A DNA stretch of 64,000 nucleotides from Chryseobacterium defluvii (GTDB lineage Bacteria > Bacteroidota > Bacteroidia > Flavobacteriales > Weeksellaceae): contig NZ_RBXB01000002.1 of assembly GCF_003634775.1 (NCBI RefSeq), positions 62,001-126,000 on the forward strand, in the 5' to 3' direction. A model generated the notes under the pieces. The model was not told the DNA's origin. It saw only the letters and a list, made by a program, of their open reading frames with translations, and did not search any database. The first letter of the stretch is position 1. Each line of letters opens with the position of its first letter. Shown here one piece after another: positions 41,547-49,990 of this stretch. The position numbers and the translations under genes were made by a program.

Positions 41547-42362
41547 ATGGATCTGTTTTCGGCACTAGAACTCCCCAATTTCGCAGACCCTCAGATTTGG
41601 ATCAGTTTATTAACGTTAACTTTTCTGGAAATTGTTTTAGGAGTAGATAATATTATCTTCATCTCAATCATTTCCAATAAGCTACCAATAGCTCACCAGA
41701 AAAGAGCAAGAAGTATAGGTCTGATCCTTGCCATGATTTTCAGAGTGATGCTGCTGTTGATGATCAACTGGATCATTGGGCTGAAAGATCCTGTTTTTAC
41801 GATAGGGTTTATTCATGAGCCGGGCACGGAACAGGCTTTAAAGGTAAGCTGGAAAGACCTTATTCTTTTAGCCGGAGGTATTTTCCTGATCCTGAAAAGT
41901 ACATTTGAAATTCATTCCAAAATGCAGATCAATGAAGTTCAGCATGCCCCAAAATCAGCGGGTTCGGGATTGTTAGCCACTGTGATTATCCAAATTATTT
42001 TGGTAGATATGGTATTTTCCTTGGATTCCATTTTGACAGCAGTAGGATTGGTAGACAATGTGGTGCTTATGATCATTGCTGTTATTATTTCTATAGCGAT
42101 CATGATGATGTTTGCGGGGCCAATCTCCAGAATTATTAATAAACACCCGAGCTTACAGATGTTGGCTTTATCCTTCCTTGTTGTGATCGGGGTGATGCTG
42201 GTTGCGGAAGGAATTCATCAGCATATCAGCAAGAATATCATTTATTCATGTTTAGCGTTCAGCTTATTGGTTGAATTATTGAATATCAATTTCAGAAGCA
42301 AACAGAAAAAAGCGATAAGGCTGAATCCAGATTTGAAGGATAATCTTGACATTGAAGAATAG
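41547..42362 (+). CDS. TerC-family membrane protein
   Basis: A 271-residue protein with seven hydrophobic segments. The family core is LTFLEIVLGVDNIIFISIISNKL (residues about 23-45) and VDMVFSLDSILTAVGLVDNVV, whose buried Asp and Asn residues are conserved in TerC/Alx proteins. These proteins load manganese onto exported enzymes or export Mn2+ at the inner membrane in characterised cases, and confer tellurite resistance in others. Terminator follows at 42400. No tellurite genes nearby. Confidence 0.92.
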   Translation: MDLFSALELPNFADPQIWISLLTLTFLEIVLGVDNIIFISIISNKLPIAHQKRARSIGLILAMIFRVMLLLMINWIIGLKDPVFTIGFIHEPGTEQALKVSWKDLILLAGGIFLILKSTFEIHSKMQINEVQHAPKSAGSGLLATVIIQIILVDMVFSLDSILTAVGLVDNVVLMIIAVIISIAIMMMFAGPISRIINKHPSLQMLALSFLVVIGVMLVAEGIHQHISKNIIYSCLAFSLLVELLNINFRSKQKKAIRLNPDLKDNLDIEE

Positions 42363-42399
42363 CCATACATAATAAATCCATCCCTCAATGTATATAAAA

Positions 42400-42431
42400 T
42401 AAAGCCTTCCCGATTAGAGAAGGCTTTTTTT
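42400..42431 (+). terminator. Terminator of the TerC gene
   Basis: AAAGCCTTC (42401-42409) pairs with GAAGGCTTT (42418-42426), followed by T. Also usable by the converging flavin reductase gene. Confidence 0.85.
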
Positions 42432-42441
42432 ATTTTAAAAA

Positions 42442-43263
42442 TCAGATGATCAATAGTTTCCAGGCTTCTTCAATCCTGTTTTCTAATAACAGTTTCTGAG
42501 CATTCTGATGAATATCTTCATCTGCGTGGAAATTGTCTCCCGGCAATTCTTCCACATTGGCCAGCATTCCCAGATCATTTCCTGTGAATATTTTGCTGTA
42601 TTTAATGGCGTCCGGAAGAAGATCGAAACCGATTCCTTTCGTTACTAGTGGCTTAGGTACTTCAAAAAGATTGTCTGCACTATTTCTGGAATACCAGTTT
42701 CCGCCTAAACGGGCTACCATATCCAGTTTCTTCTGATCCGGAATTCCCTGTTCATTCAGGTACTCTTCTCTGATATGAATTTTCTGAACTTCACAAATAA
42801 CAAGATTTCCGGCACCTCCCTGATCTCCCAGAGGCTTTACTTCCAGAACTTTACATTCAAAGTTGACCGGGCATTCGGCAATAAGTTTAGGCTTAACCAG
42901 ATCTGCATCTTTCATTGTTAATCCGGACTTGATGAATTCATTCACTCCGGTTTCATATTCTGTAGATGCCAAAGAAATCTGCTGTACAATAGGGAAATTA
43001 ACAGTTCCTATCACTACTTCCGGAACTTCCAGCACGTTTTCCAAGGTATGTTTTGTGGTATTGTCCCGGACTCTTCTCGATGGTGAGAAGATCAAAACGG
43101 GAGGAACCGTACTGAACATATTGAAGAAACTGAATGGAGACAGATTGATATTTCCGTTTTTATCTATAGTTGAAGCTAAAGCAATAGGACGCGGCGCAAT
43201 AGCGGTCTGCATGATGGTTTGCAGCTGTACCGGGGATATTTCGGAGGGTGTTACTGTTTTCAT
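42442..43263 (-). CDS. Flavin reductase-like split-barrel FMN protein
   Basis: A 273-residue protein of the flavin reductase-like FMN-binding split-barrel family: MQTAIAPRPIALASTIDKNGNINLSPFSFFNMFSTVPPVLIFSP (residues about 18-60) binds FMN, and NLVICEVQKIHI continues the barrel. The last about 60 residues are an extension. It is the last gene of the minus-strand tyrosine run, normally expected right after fahA, but the DUF262/HEPN cassette now lies between. It may supply reduced flavin to a monooxygenase; substrate unknown. Six bases past the DUF262 stop. Confidence 0.9.
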   Translation of the reverse strand: MKTVTPSEISPVQLQTIMQTAIAPRPIALASTIDKNGNINLSPFSFFNMFSTVPPVLIFSPSRRVRDNTTKHTLENVLEVPEVVIGTVNFPIVQQISLASTEYETGVNEFIKSGLTMKDADLVKPKLIAECPVNFECKVLEVKPLGDQGGAGNLVICEVQKIHIREEYLNEQGIPDQKKLDMVARLGGNWYSRNSADNLFEVPKPLVTKGIGFDLLPDAIKYSKIFTGNDLGMLANVEELPGDNFHADEDIHQNAQKLLLENRIEEAWKLLII

Positions 43264-43269
43264 TATTAT

Positions 43270-45069
43270 TTAATCTAAGCTGATAGGTTGCCAAACATCT
43301 TCACAAATTTTAATTAAAATTTTACTTCTTTCATTAAAAAAGTTTTTATTCAATTTATATTCTTTTGGTTCCCCAAAATTATTATATAATATCTCAGATT
43401 CTTTATCAGTCAGATCATTTTCGACTAAATATCTATAAAGAATATTTTCATTTTTACCATCAGAACTACTTTTTAATTTGATTATAGTATTGGCAATATT
43501 AAAATATTCATCCTTGTGACCATTATTTTCTAATTCTTTATATTCAAATATATTTATAATATTAGTTCCATTTTTTCTTCTAGCAGAAATTAAATCATAA
43601 AAATCTTCATTTATATCACATAAAAGATTTAAATGTTCAGAGATTCGTGCAAAAAAATATCTGATAAATTTTCTATTAAAGAAATATGATCGCATATTAG
43701 TTAATCCTTTAAAAAGATTTTCATAATTAATGATTTTATTTAAATAATCAATCAATTCTTCTATAGTTAGATCTCTAATTTCAGTAATTACATCTTTAAA
43801 AATTATCTGTCTTATAGCTGTTTGAGAGATTGGTTCTCTTGAAAAAGTTCTATAAATAATAAATCTTTCAATAAATTTTGATATTATATCAATTTTTGAC
43901 TCAATAATATCTTCACTATCAGTTTTTTTAACTGCTGCAAGATATAATGGATACGATAGAGAAGTAGCAATATTGTAATTTGTCAAATGATTTACCAAGG
44001 GTAAATTATTATTATTACTTTTTTCTAATTTTTTAATTTTTAAATAAAGGTCAGAATAGAAAGAGAAATCGCCTTTTACAAAATAATAATAATTTTCTTC
44101 ATGTTTAAGTTTTAAATGTGAGCTTTTTTCTTTAACCCAGCTATGAAAACTTGTTCCAATTTTTTCAAAGTCTTCTCTATCAGTTCCTGCTGAAGTAGAT
44201 TTTTTCATTGTTTCAGCATATTGTCCCCTTAACCAAGCTCTAAAAAATTCTAAATCTTCATCCACAGAAATAGAATGAAGTTTAGAAATTTTTTCTTTCC
44301 ATATCGAATTTAGTTCATTCAAAAAATTTTCATTATCAATTTTTGAAAGAAGATAACTCTTTAACATTTCACTAGGAGTTAAATTGTATCCTCTATCATT
44401 CATTGTTTCAAAAATAGTATAAGCATTTTTATCTGAAAAGGCTGTTATTTCGACAAAAATTAATTTTTCTTTGAGCCATTCAATAAATATATTTAATTTA
44501 TCAGTTTTTAGATTTTCAGGAAACAATAATTTTATGTCTTGATATCTATCATAAATGTTAATAATAGATAAATTTTTTGATTCATTAAAATCTGGGTTTT
44601 CATCAATATCCGTAATCTTTTCCTTCTTATAAAGAAAATCCATTATTTCTTTACGCTCAGGAATATCTAAATTGTAGCTATTTTTACCAAATTTCCTAGA
44701 ATAAATTAAATCTTCAACAGGTTCTATTTCTATACGACTTTCTTTAGCAAAATTATATATATAAATAAATAAAAGTGTAAGTGAAGTTAATCTTTGTTGA
44801 CCATCAATAATTGAAAGCGTACCATTTTTATTGTAGAAAATAACAGGTCCCATATAATAGGAGTTGTATTTCGAAACATCTTCAATTGAATCACCAAATG
44901 TATAGTTTTCTAAAAAAGCTTCTTCAATATCAATTAATAATTGTTCAATATGTTTTTTTTGCCATTTATATTCTCTTTGAAAAAAATCAATTATATATTT
45001 TTTTGAACTCAAAAGCTCATTCAGATTTTTATCTTGAGCATCTATTTTGTTTGCTGCTGAATTTGACAT
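43270..45069 (-). CDS. DUF262 (GmrS/DndB-like) protein, defence-type
   Basis: A 599-residue protein with an intact DUF262 N-terminal domain: FFQREYKW (residues 29-36), IIDGQQRLTSLTLLF (87-101; DGQQR is the NTPase/ParB-like catalytic motif) and FETMNDRGYNLTPSEMLKSYLL (220-241). DUF262 drives the GmrS part of type IV restriction enzymes that cut modified phage DNA. The C-terminal half, about 350 residues, is helical and lacks the HxxP/HNH motif of DUF1524 (GmrD), so no nuclease is visible in this protein. AT content is much higher than around it. It starts seven bases after the HEPN gene, which may supply the effector. Confidence 0.9.
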   Translation of the reverse strand: MSNSAANKIDAQDKNLNELLSSKKYIIDFFQREYKWQKKHIEQLLIDIEEAFLENYTFGDSIEDVSKYNSYYMGPVIFYNKNGTLSIIDGQQRLTSLTLLFIYIYNFAKESRIEIEPVEDLIYSRKFGKNSYNLDIPERKEIMDFLYKKEKITDIDENPDFNESKNLSIINIYDRYQDIKLLFPENLKTDKLNIFIEWLKEKLIFVEITAFSDKNAYTIFETMNDRGYNLTPSEMLKSYLLSKIDNENFLNELNSIWKEKISKLHSISVDEDLEFFRAWLRGQYAETMKKSTSAGTDREDFEKIGTSFHSWVKEKSSHLKLKHEENYYYFVKGDFSFYSDLYLKIKKLEKSNNNNLPLVNHLTNYNIATSLSYPLYLAAVKKTDSEDIIESKIDIISKFIERFIIYRTFSREPISQTAIRQIIFKDVITEIRDLTIEELIDYLNKIINYENLFKGLTNMRSYFFNRKFIRYFFARISEHLNLLCDINEDFYDLISARRKNGTNIINIFEYKELENNGHKDEYFNIANTIIKLKSSSDGKNENILYRYLVENDLTDKESEILYNNFGEPKEYKLNKNFFNERSKILIKICEDVWQPISLD

Positions 45070-45076
45070 AGATAGT

Positions 45077-45865
45077 TTATCTTAATGATTGTATTAAAAA
45101 TTTCAAAATATAGAAAGCAGGTTTATATGCAGCTTGATTTTCTTTCGTAGGATTTAATTCTCCATGAAATAGAATACATCGTAATTTATATAAGATTTCT
45201 ATAACTCCTTTGGATATTTTTAAATCATCATTGATGAATTTTGTACCTGAAATTGAAATGTATTCTCTTTTATCAGTAATCAAACTTATTTCTTTTTTAG
45301 GATTAATTTCTAAATAAATTTTTTTTAAATATTCTTTTTGCTTGGAAGTTAATGAGGTAGTATTAATATTTCGTTCCAAATCATCTACATCATACTTGTT
45401 TTGCGAATAAGTATACTTTGTACTTCCATTACCATCAGTTATAATTACTGAAATATTATAATTACTAAAACCAGTATAAATAAGTTCAACTTTATACGTC
45501 CAGGAATATTTCACCTCAATTTTTACTTGAATAGGATTCCTTTCTAGTACTAGTTTATGAAAAGATACTCTGTTTAAAGAATTCGGAATATAATTATTTT
45601 CTAAAATTCTATGTAGATCTGAAATATACCCCTTAATTATTATGTTTTCTGTTTCGGCACTATTGATTATTGAAATTATTTTATCTCTAAAAACATTTGG
45701 ATTAGATTTTATTTCATCAATTGCGGCTTTGTCAGTTTTTAAAAGAGGATAAGAATTTCTGTACCAAGCGTTAAAAGGTATCCACGCTTTAACAAATAAT
45801 GTTAAATAGTCAACTTCGGCTATGGAAAGCCATCTGTCGGCGTTTTCAATATAAGGATTTGACAT
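45077..45865 (-). CDS. HEPN-type protein with RX4H RNase motif, putative defence effector
   Basis: A 262-residue soluble protein of no named family. The C-terminal helices hold LYKLRCILFHGELNP with R229 and H234, an RX4H motif of the kind that forms the RNase site in HEPN domains (RX4-6H). The N-terminus (YLTLFVKAWIPFNAWYRNSYP) resembles a helix common in HEPN-like proteins found next to DUF262. The middle (about 95-190) is a beta-rich insert. Together with the DUF262 gene it could form a sensor-effector pair that cuts RNA on infection; this is inference. It starts nine bases past fahA. Confidence 0.7.
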   Translation of the reverse strand: MSNPYIENADRWLSIAEVDYLTLFVKAWIPFNAWYRNSYPLLKTDKAAIDEIKSNPNVFRDKIISIINSAETENIIIKGYISDLHRILENNYIPNSLNRVSFHKLVLERNPIQVKIEVKYSWTYKVELIYTGFSNYNISVIITDGNGSTKYTYSQNKYDVDDLERNINTTSLTSKQKEYLKKIYLEINPKKEISLITDKREYISISGTKFINDDLKISKGVIEILYKLRCILFHGELNPTKENQAAYKPAFYILKFLIQSLR

Positions 45866-45874
45866 ATAAATAAA

Positions 45875-47122
45875 TTAAATCGCAGGAATAATTTTACCGG
45901 AAACTTCACCGAAACCAACTCTTACACCATCTTTTTCAGCCCATGCCTTCATCGTAACCGTATCATTGTCATTGATAAACTTCCTTTCTTCTCCATTACT
46001 TAATTGAATCGGATTTTGTCCTCTCCATGTCAATTCAAGCATAGACCCGAAAGATTTTGGATCGCTTCCTGAAATGGTTCCACTTGCATACAAATCTCCC
46101 ACTTCCACATTACAACCATTTACGGTGTGATGCGCCAATTGCTGAGCCATATTCCAATACATGAATTTATAATTACTTTCAGAAATAAGGTTTTCCTCTC
46201 CGTTTTCAGGTTGTAAATATACTTCAAGATGGATATCGTAATTTTGATCTCCCTCGAATTTTAAATAGTCTAATACTTCAGGATCTTGTACAGGAGATGC
46301 TGTTCTGAATGGCTCTAAAGCTTCCAGGGTAACTATCCAGGGAGAAATTGATGACCCGAAATTTTTTGCTAAGAATGGTCCAAGCGGAACATATTCCCAA
46401 GACTGGATGTCTCTTGCAGACCAGTCATTGAAAATCACCATTCCGAAAATAGCATCTTCTGCTTCTTTTGTAGAAATGCTTTCACCCATTTCAGTATTCT
46501 TATTGACGATGAAAGCCATTTCCAATTCGAAATCCAGCTGTTTGCATGGTCCGAAAACGGGTTTGTCTGCATCTGCAGGTTTCATCTGACCTTTCGGACG
46601 GTTGATCTCCGTTCCGGAAACCACAATGGAAGAAGCCCTTCCGTGGTAGCCTACAGGTAAATGTTTCCAGTTGGGTAGTAAAGCATTGGCAGGATCGCGG
46701 AACATTTTTCCTACATTGGTAGCATGTTCAATACTGCTGTAAAAATCAGTGTAGTTCGGGATATGAACAGGCATCATCATTTTTACTTTATCAAGGTCAT
46801 AAAACGCTTCTTCAATAGTTTTCTGGTCTTTTGACAATATTGAACCTTCCTGAAGCAATTGTTGTATTCTGGAACGAACAGCATTGGTAACAGGTTTTCC
46901 CAGCTCAATAAATTCGTTTAATGTATAAGCTTCAAAAACATTGTCGTCAAGCCCTTCAATGTCTTCAAAATAGGCAAGATCATATAACGTGGCAAGATCA
47001 ATGATTTGATCACCGATTCTTGTACAACATCCGATATACTCTTTATTAAAAACTGCTACTCCGAAAGGAATATTATGTATAGAAAAATCTGATTGGGAAG
47101 AATACTCTACAAATGATTTCAT
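45875..47122 (-). CDS. fahA: Fumarylacetoacetase
   Basis: A 415-residue FAH of normal length. The N-terminal SH3-like domain covers residues 1 to about 115 (SQSDFSIHNIPFGVAVF). The catalytic core has DFYSSIEHATNVGKMFRDPANALLPNWKHLPVGYHGRASS (acid-base His and substrate Arg), then LDFELEMAFIV and GMVIFNDWSARDIQSWEYVPLGPFLAKNF with the metal-binding Asp and Glu residues, and GDLYASGTISG. It splits fumarylacetoacetate to fumarate and acetoacetate, the last step of tyrosine breakdown. The cassette at 43270-45865 follows directly. Confidence 0.97.
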   Translation of the reverse strand: MKSFVEYSSQSDFSIHNIPFGVAVFNKEYIGCCTRIGDQIIDLATLYDLAYFEDIEGLDDNVFEAYTLNEFIELGKPVTNAVRSRIQQLLQEGSILSKDQKTIEEAFYDLDKVKMMMPVHIPNYTDFYSSIEHATNVGKMFRDPANALLPNWKHLPVGYHGRASSIVVSGTEINRPKGQMKPADADKPVFGPCKQLDFELEMAFIVNKNTEMGESISTKEAEDAIFGMVIFNDWSARDIQSWEYVPLGPFLAKNFGSSISPWIVTLEALEPFRTASPVQDPEVLDYLKFEGDQNYDIHLEVYLQPENGEENLISESNYKFMYWNMAQQLAHHTVNGCNVEVGDLYASGTISGSDPKSFGSMLELTWRGQNPIQLSNGEERKFINDNDTVTMKAWAEKDGVRVGFGEVSGKIIPAI

Positions 47123-47176
47123 AAAATTTGAATTAAATGGGAATCAGAATATATGTATTCTGAATTCGCCGGATTA

Positions 47177-47635
47177 TTATTTTTTTAAAAAAGAGGCTTC
47201 ATCAATCCATCTGTCTTTGGTGTTGACATCGATCAGATAAAGAATGTTATCCTGTTTTGTCAGCAACAAAGTTTTGGTAACCGGGATCGGGACTTTTTTA
47301 TTTTCAAGCATATCTGCTCTTAAGGAAATAATATTCTTTTTCCGGATAATATCCCCGGTAAAAACATTAGAGCTGGTTTCTCCGGTTGCCTTATCATCAA
47401 AAACTTCCACATAGGTAGCCAGTTTTCCTTTGATGATAATAAAATCCCTTTCCGTATGGTCTTCCGCATCTTTAATGAAAACAAATTTCTTGTTATCAAT
47501 GCTTACACTTTCAAGATGTTGATTGATGCCTTTTCTTTCTTCAAGTCTGGTAAGAATTGTATTGATTGAGCCATATTGTGCTTTTATTCCCAACGTTGCA
47601 CCTAAAAATACCATTCCGATAAAAATTTTTTTCAT
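47177..47635 (-). CDS. Secreted protein of unknown function
   Basis: About 152 residues from the ATG at 47635 (MKKIFIGMVFLGATLGIKAQYG, a signal peptide); an upstream in-frame start would lie within the hppD terminator hairpin. The mature part contains YGSINTILTRLEERKGINQHL and alternates beta-like strands with KKFVFIKDAEDHTERDFIII, LATYVEVFDD and KTLLLTKQDNILYLIDV, compatible with a small lipocalin-like fold. No family named. Between hppD and fahA, 54 bases from fahA. Confidence 0.78.
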   Translation of the reverse strand: MKKIFIGMVFLGATLGIKAQYGSINTILTRLEERKGINQHLESVSIDNKKFVFIKDAEDHTERDFIIIKGKLATYVEVFDDKATGETSSNVFTGDIIRKKNIISLRADMLENKKVPIPVTKTLLLTKQDNILYLIDVNTKDRWIDEASFLKK

Positions 47636-47656
47636 ATGAATGCGTGTTTTATAAAA

Positions 47657-47691
47657 AAGTTTTGTCAAGATTTTTCATCCTGACAAAACTT
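47657..47691 (-). terminator. Hairpin after hppD
   Basis: AAGTTTTGTCA (47657-47667) pairs with TGACAAAACTT (47681-47691), then T on the minus strand. It would reduce, but need not abolish, transcription into fahA. Confidence 0.75.
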
Positions 47692-47708
47692 TATATTATT
47701 ATTTAAAA

Positions 47709-48839
47709 TTAAAGATTTCCTCTTCTTTCCTGCTCTCTTTCCAATGCTTCGAACAATGCTTTGAAGTTACCTGCACCAAAGCTTTGTGCGCCATGTCTTT
47801 CAATGATTTCAAAGAAAAGAGTAGGACGGTCTTCTACAGGCTTCGTAAAGATCTGTAATAAGTATCCTTCTTCATCATGATCAATAAGTATACCTAAGTC
47901 CTGAAGTTTCTTAAGATCTTCATCAATATGGCCCACTCTTTCGGGAACCATTTCGTAATAGGCCTCTGGTGGAGCGGATAAAAACTCCACGCCACGTTTT
48001 TTAAGTTCGGTTACTGTATGGATGATATCTTTTGTAGCTACAGCGATATGCTGTACACCTTCTCCTTCATAAAAATCAAGATATTCTTCCACCTGAGATT
48101 TTTTCTTACCTTCAGCCGGCTCATTGATAGGGAATTTGGCATACCCGTTTCCATTCGACATTACCTTGGACATCAATGCGGAATATTCTGTATTGATCTG
48201 CTTGTCGTCAAAAGAAAGGATGTTGACGAATCCCATTACTTTTTCATACCATTCCACAGTAGGAAGCATTCTGTTCCAGTCTACATTACCTACGCAGTGG
48301 TCTACATATAATAAACCTGTTTCTTCAGGATTATAATCGCTTTCCCATTTCTCATAGCCAGGCATGAAAGGACCTGTGTAATTTTTTCTTTCTACAAACA
48401 TGTGAACCGTTTCACCGTAGGTATAGATTCCGGACATTCTTATTTCACCATTCTCATCGGTTAATGTTACAGGCTCCAGATAAGGTTTTCCGCCCCTTGT
48501 TGTAGTTTCTTCAAAAGCCTTATATGCATCATCTACCCAAAGTGCCAAAATTTTTACCCCATCACCGTGTTTTTTTACATGTTCGCTGATCGGTGAGTCC
48601 GATTTAAGACCTGTTGTTAAAACCAGCCTTATTTTTCCCTGTTGAAGAACATAAGATGCACGGTCTCTGACTCCTGTTTCAGGACCTGCATATGCTAAAG
48701 ACTGAAAACCGAAAGCGGTTTTGTAAAAGTGGGCAGCCTGTTTAGCATTTCCTACATAAAACTCAATGTAATCTGTACCGTTAATGGGTAAAAAATTCTC
48801 TGCTTGAGCAATTTTTTCGGCAAATGTAAGTGTTGACAT
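47709..48839 (-). CDS. hppD: 4-Hydroxyphenylpyruvate dioxygenase
   Basis: A 376-residue vicinal oxygen chelate enzyme. The N-terminal non-catalytic VOC half starts at NGTDYIEFYVGNAKQAAHFYKTAFGFQSLAYAGPETGVRD; the C-terminal metal site uses YVDHCVGNVDWNRM (His), GVQHIAVATKDI (His) and LFFEIIERHGAQSFGAGNFKALFEALE (Glu and the C-terminal helix). Iron-dependent, it converts 4-hydroxyphenylpyruvate to homogentisate in the cytoplasm. Directly upstream of the fahA sub-run and downstream of the HTH-like unknown. A single monofunctional copy. Confidence 0.97.
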   Translation of the reverse strand: MSTLTFAEKIAQAENFLPINGTDYIEFYVGNAKQAAHFYKTAFGFQSLAYAGPETGVRDRASYVLQQGKIRLVLTTGLKSDSPISEHVKKHGDGVKILALWVDDAYKAFEETTTRGGKPYLEPVTLTDENGEIRMSGIYTYGETVHMFVERKNYTGPFMPGYEKWESDYNPEETGLLYVDHCVGNVDWNRMLPTVEWYEKVMGFVNILSFDDKQINTEYSALMSKVMSNGNGYAKFPINEPAEGKKKSQVEEYLDFYEGEGVQHIAVATKDIIHTVTELKKRGVEFLSAPPEAYYEMVPERVGHIDEDLKKLQDLGILIDHDEEGYLLQIFTKPVEDRPTLFFEIIERHGAQSFGAGNFKALFEALEREQERRGNL

Positions 48840-48974
48840 ATTTTCTTTTTACTTTTTATTTTATGGGTATGCAAATTACGAAAATATTGGCAATGGAAAA
48901 AACCGAAAAAAGAATTAGTTCGAGATGCTTAACAGAAACTTAAAGAAAAGTTCATTTAAGTATGTTTAAGTTTA

Positions 48975-49003
48975 TTGTATTGGGGTAAAGAGGTATAAAT
49001 TTG
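48975..49003 (+). promoter_or_regulatory. Candidate plus-strand promoter in the hppD upstream region
   Basis: TTG (48975-48977), 18 bases, then TAAATTTG (48996-49003). There is no plus-strand gene downstream, only a terminator-like hairpin at 49048-49077, so it may drive a short RNA. Confidence 0.45.
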
Positions 49004-49009
49004 TAATTA

Positions 49010-49077
49010 CAAAAGACAAGTGAAAAAAATATTTCGAAACAAGTAAGCTGTAGTACATTACTACAGCTTTATTTTTT
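49010..49077 (+). ncRNA. Candidate small RNA of about 65 nt
   Basis: From the expected start after the 48996-49003 element to a hairpin AGCTGTAGT/ACTACAGCT with loop ACATT, followed by TTTATTTTTT on the plus strand. It overlaps the 3' end of the minus-strand gene at 49069 by a few bases. No family recognised; the hairpin might instead only be that gene's terminator. Confidence 0.35.
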
Positions 49078-49848
49078 GTTATTCAGCCTTCCGGCATCAG
49101 GATTATAATTGTCCCAGATTTTCCAGGTGTTATCTATTTTGCGGATAAAATAAATCTGAGTGTTCAGCTGGTTCACAAAATGCTCTTCACCGGTTTCTCC
49201 TACTTTAAATAAGAGATTCCAGAATTCCTGGGATTCTAATATCTTTTTTTCCGGTTCATCTGTTACAATACGGATATCAAAAACTTCATAGTTGGAGCGG
49301 TTATTTTTGGTCACCAGTTTGAAATCCCTATCACATAATTCTTTACTGAAATGAGTTGCTCTTTCCAGAAAAGGAGAGTCATTGAAAACGAGGTCTTTGA
49401 AAAGCTCCGGATGATGTGCCGGAAACTTTTTATAAAATTCAAAAACAGTTGCACAGTAATCGTATACGATTTTGGTTAAAAAAGTACGGTCATCCTGCTC
49501 ATTGCTGATGCGGGTTTCTTTATTGGACAATATGTAAGCATTTAAATCTTTATGTCCCAGGAAAATACAAATTTTATCGAGCGTTTTCAGAAACCTTAGA
49601 TCATTATGGGTTTTATCCTGATAATCATTTTCGAAAAAACGTTGCAGGGTAACATGCGATATAGTATTACCTATTTCAAATTTTTTTCCTCCTTTTAGTT
49701 CTTCGGCTTCGGATAATTCTTCTTTGATGATTTCGGAAAGAATAATATAATGACTTCTTTTCCATTCGTTAACATTCCCTAAAACAGAATTTTTTACTTT
49801 AGGATGTCGTACGACTTCTTCCCTAATTGCATTATAAATTGTTTTCAA
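49069..49848 (-). CDS. Unknown protein with Bacteroidetes HTH-like N-terminal domain
   Basis: A 259-residue cytoplasmic protein. Residues about 62-107 (GNTISHVTLQRFFENDYQDKTHNDLRFLKTLDKICIFLGHKDLNAY) match a helix-turn-helix-like pattern, I-S-x-x-T-L-x-R-F-F followed by a LDxLxxFLGxxd helix, that is frequent at the N-termini of Bacteroidetes regulatory and TPR proteins. The C-terminal 130 residues look like an NTF2-like or SnoaL-type sheet with RKIDNTWKIWDNYNPDAG at the end. It may regulate the tyrosine operon in which it lies; inference. Confidence 0.65.
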   Translation of the reverse strand: MKTIYNAIREEVVRHPKVKNSVLGNVNEWKRSHYIILSEIIKEELSEAEELKGGKKFEIGNTISHVTLQRFFENDYQDKTHNDLRFLKTLDKICIFLGHKDLNAYILSNKETRISNEQDDRTFLTKIVYDYCATVFEFYKKFPAHHPELFKDLVFNDSPFLERATHFSKELCDRDFKLVTKNNRSNYEVFDIRIVTDEPEKKILESQEFWNLLFKVGETGEEHFVNQLNTQIYFIRKIDNTWKIWDNYNPDAGRLNNKK

Positions 49849-49990
49849 TCTGTGAGCTTTTTAGAGGGGTTTGATCAAATATATTGCCAAAGCCCTGGTC
49901 TTCTTTCTATTTCCCTATATCTTGTATAGCGTAATTATTATTTTTACTATAAAAAATAATTAATTAAAATAGCAAAATTAATGTAAAATT

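Larger units (their letters stand above)
43270..45865 (-). other. AT-rich two-gene islet inside the tyrosine catabolism run
   Basis: Gene order fahA, HEPN, DUF262, flavin reductase with gaps of 9, 7 and 6 bases. A sample inside (43381-43440) has 14 G/C of 60; a sample in the flavin reductase (42541-42600) has 26 of 60. No repeats, integrase or att-like site were seen at the edges. The composition and odd function relative to neighbours suggest horizontal acquisition into an existing operon. Confidence 0.7.

Noticed and set aside
43270..45069. A DUF1524 or HNH nuclease domain at the C-terminus of the DUF262 protein
   Set aside because: No HxxP, HNH or similar catalytic pattern was found in the C-terminal half, only scattered His residues. 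A fused nuclease is therefore not supported.
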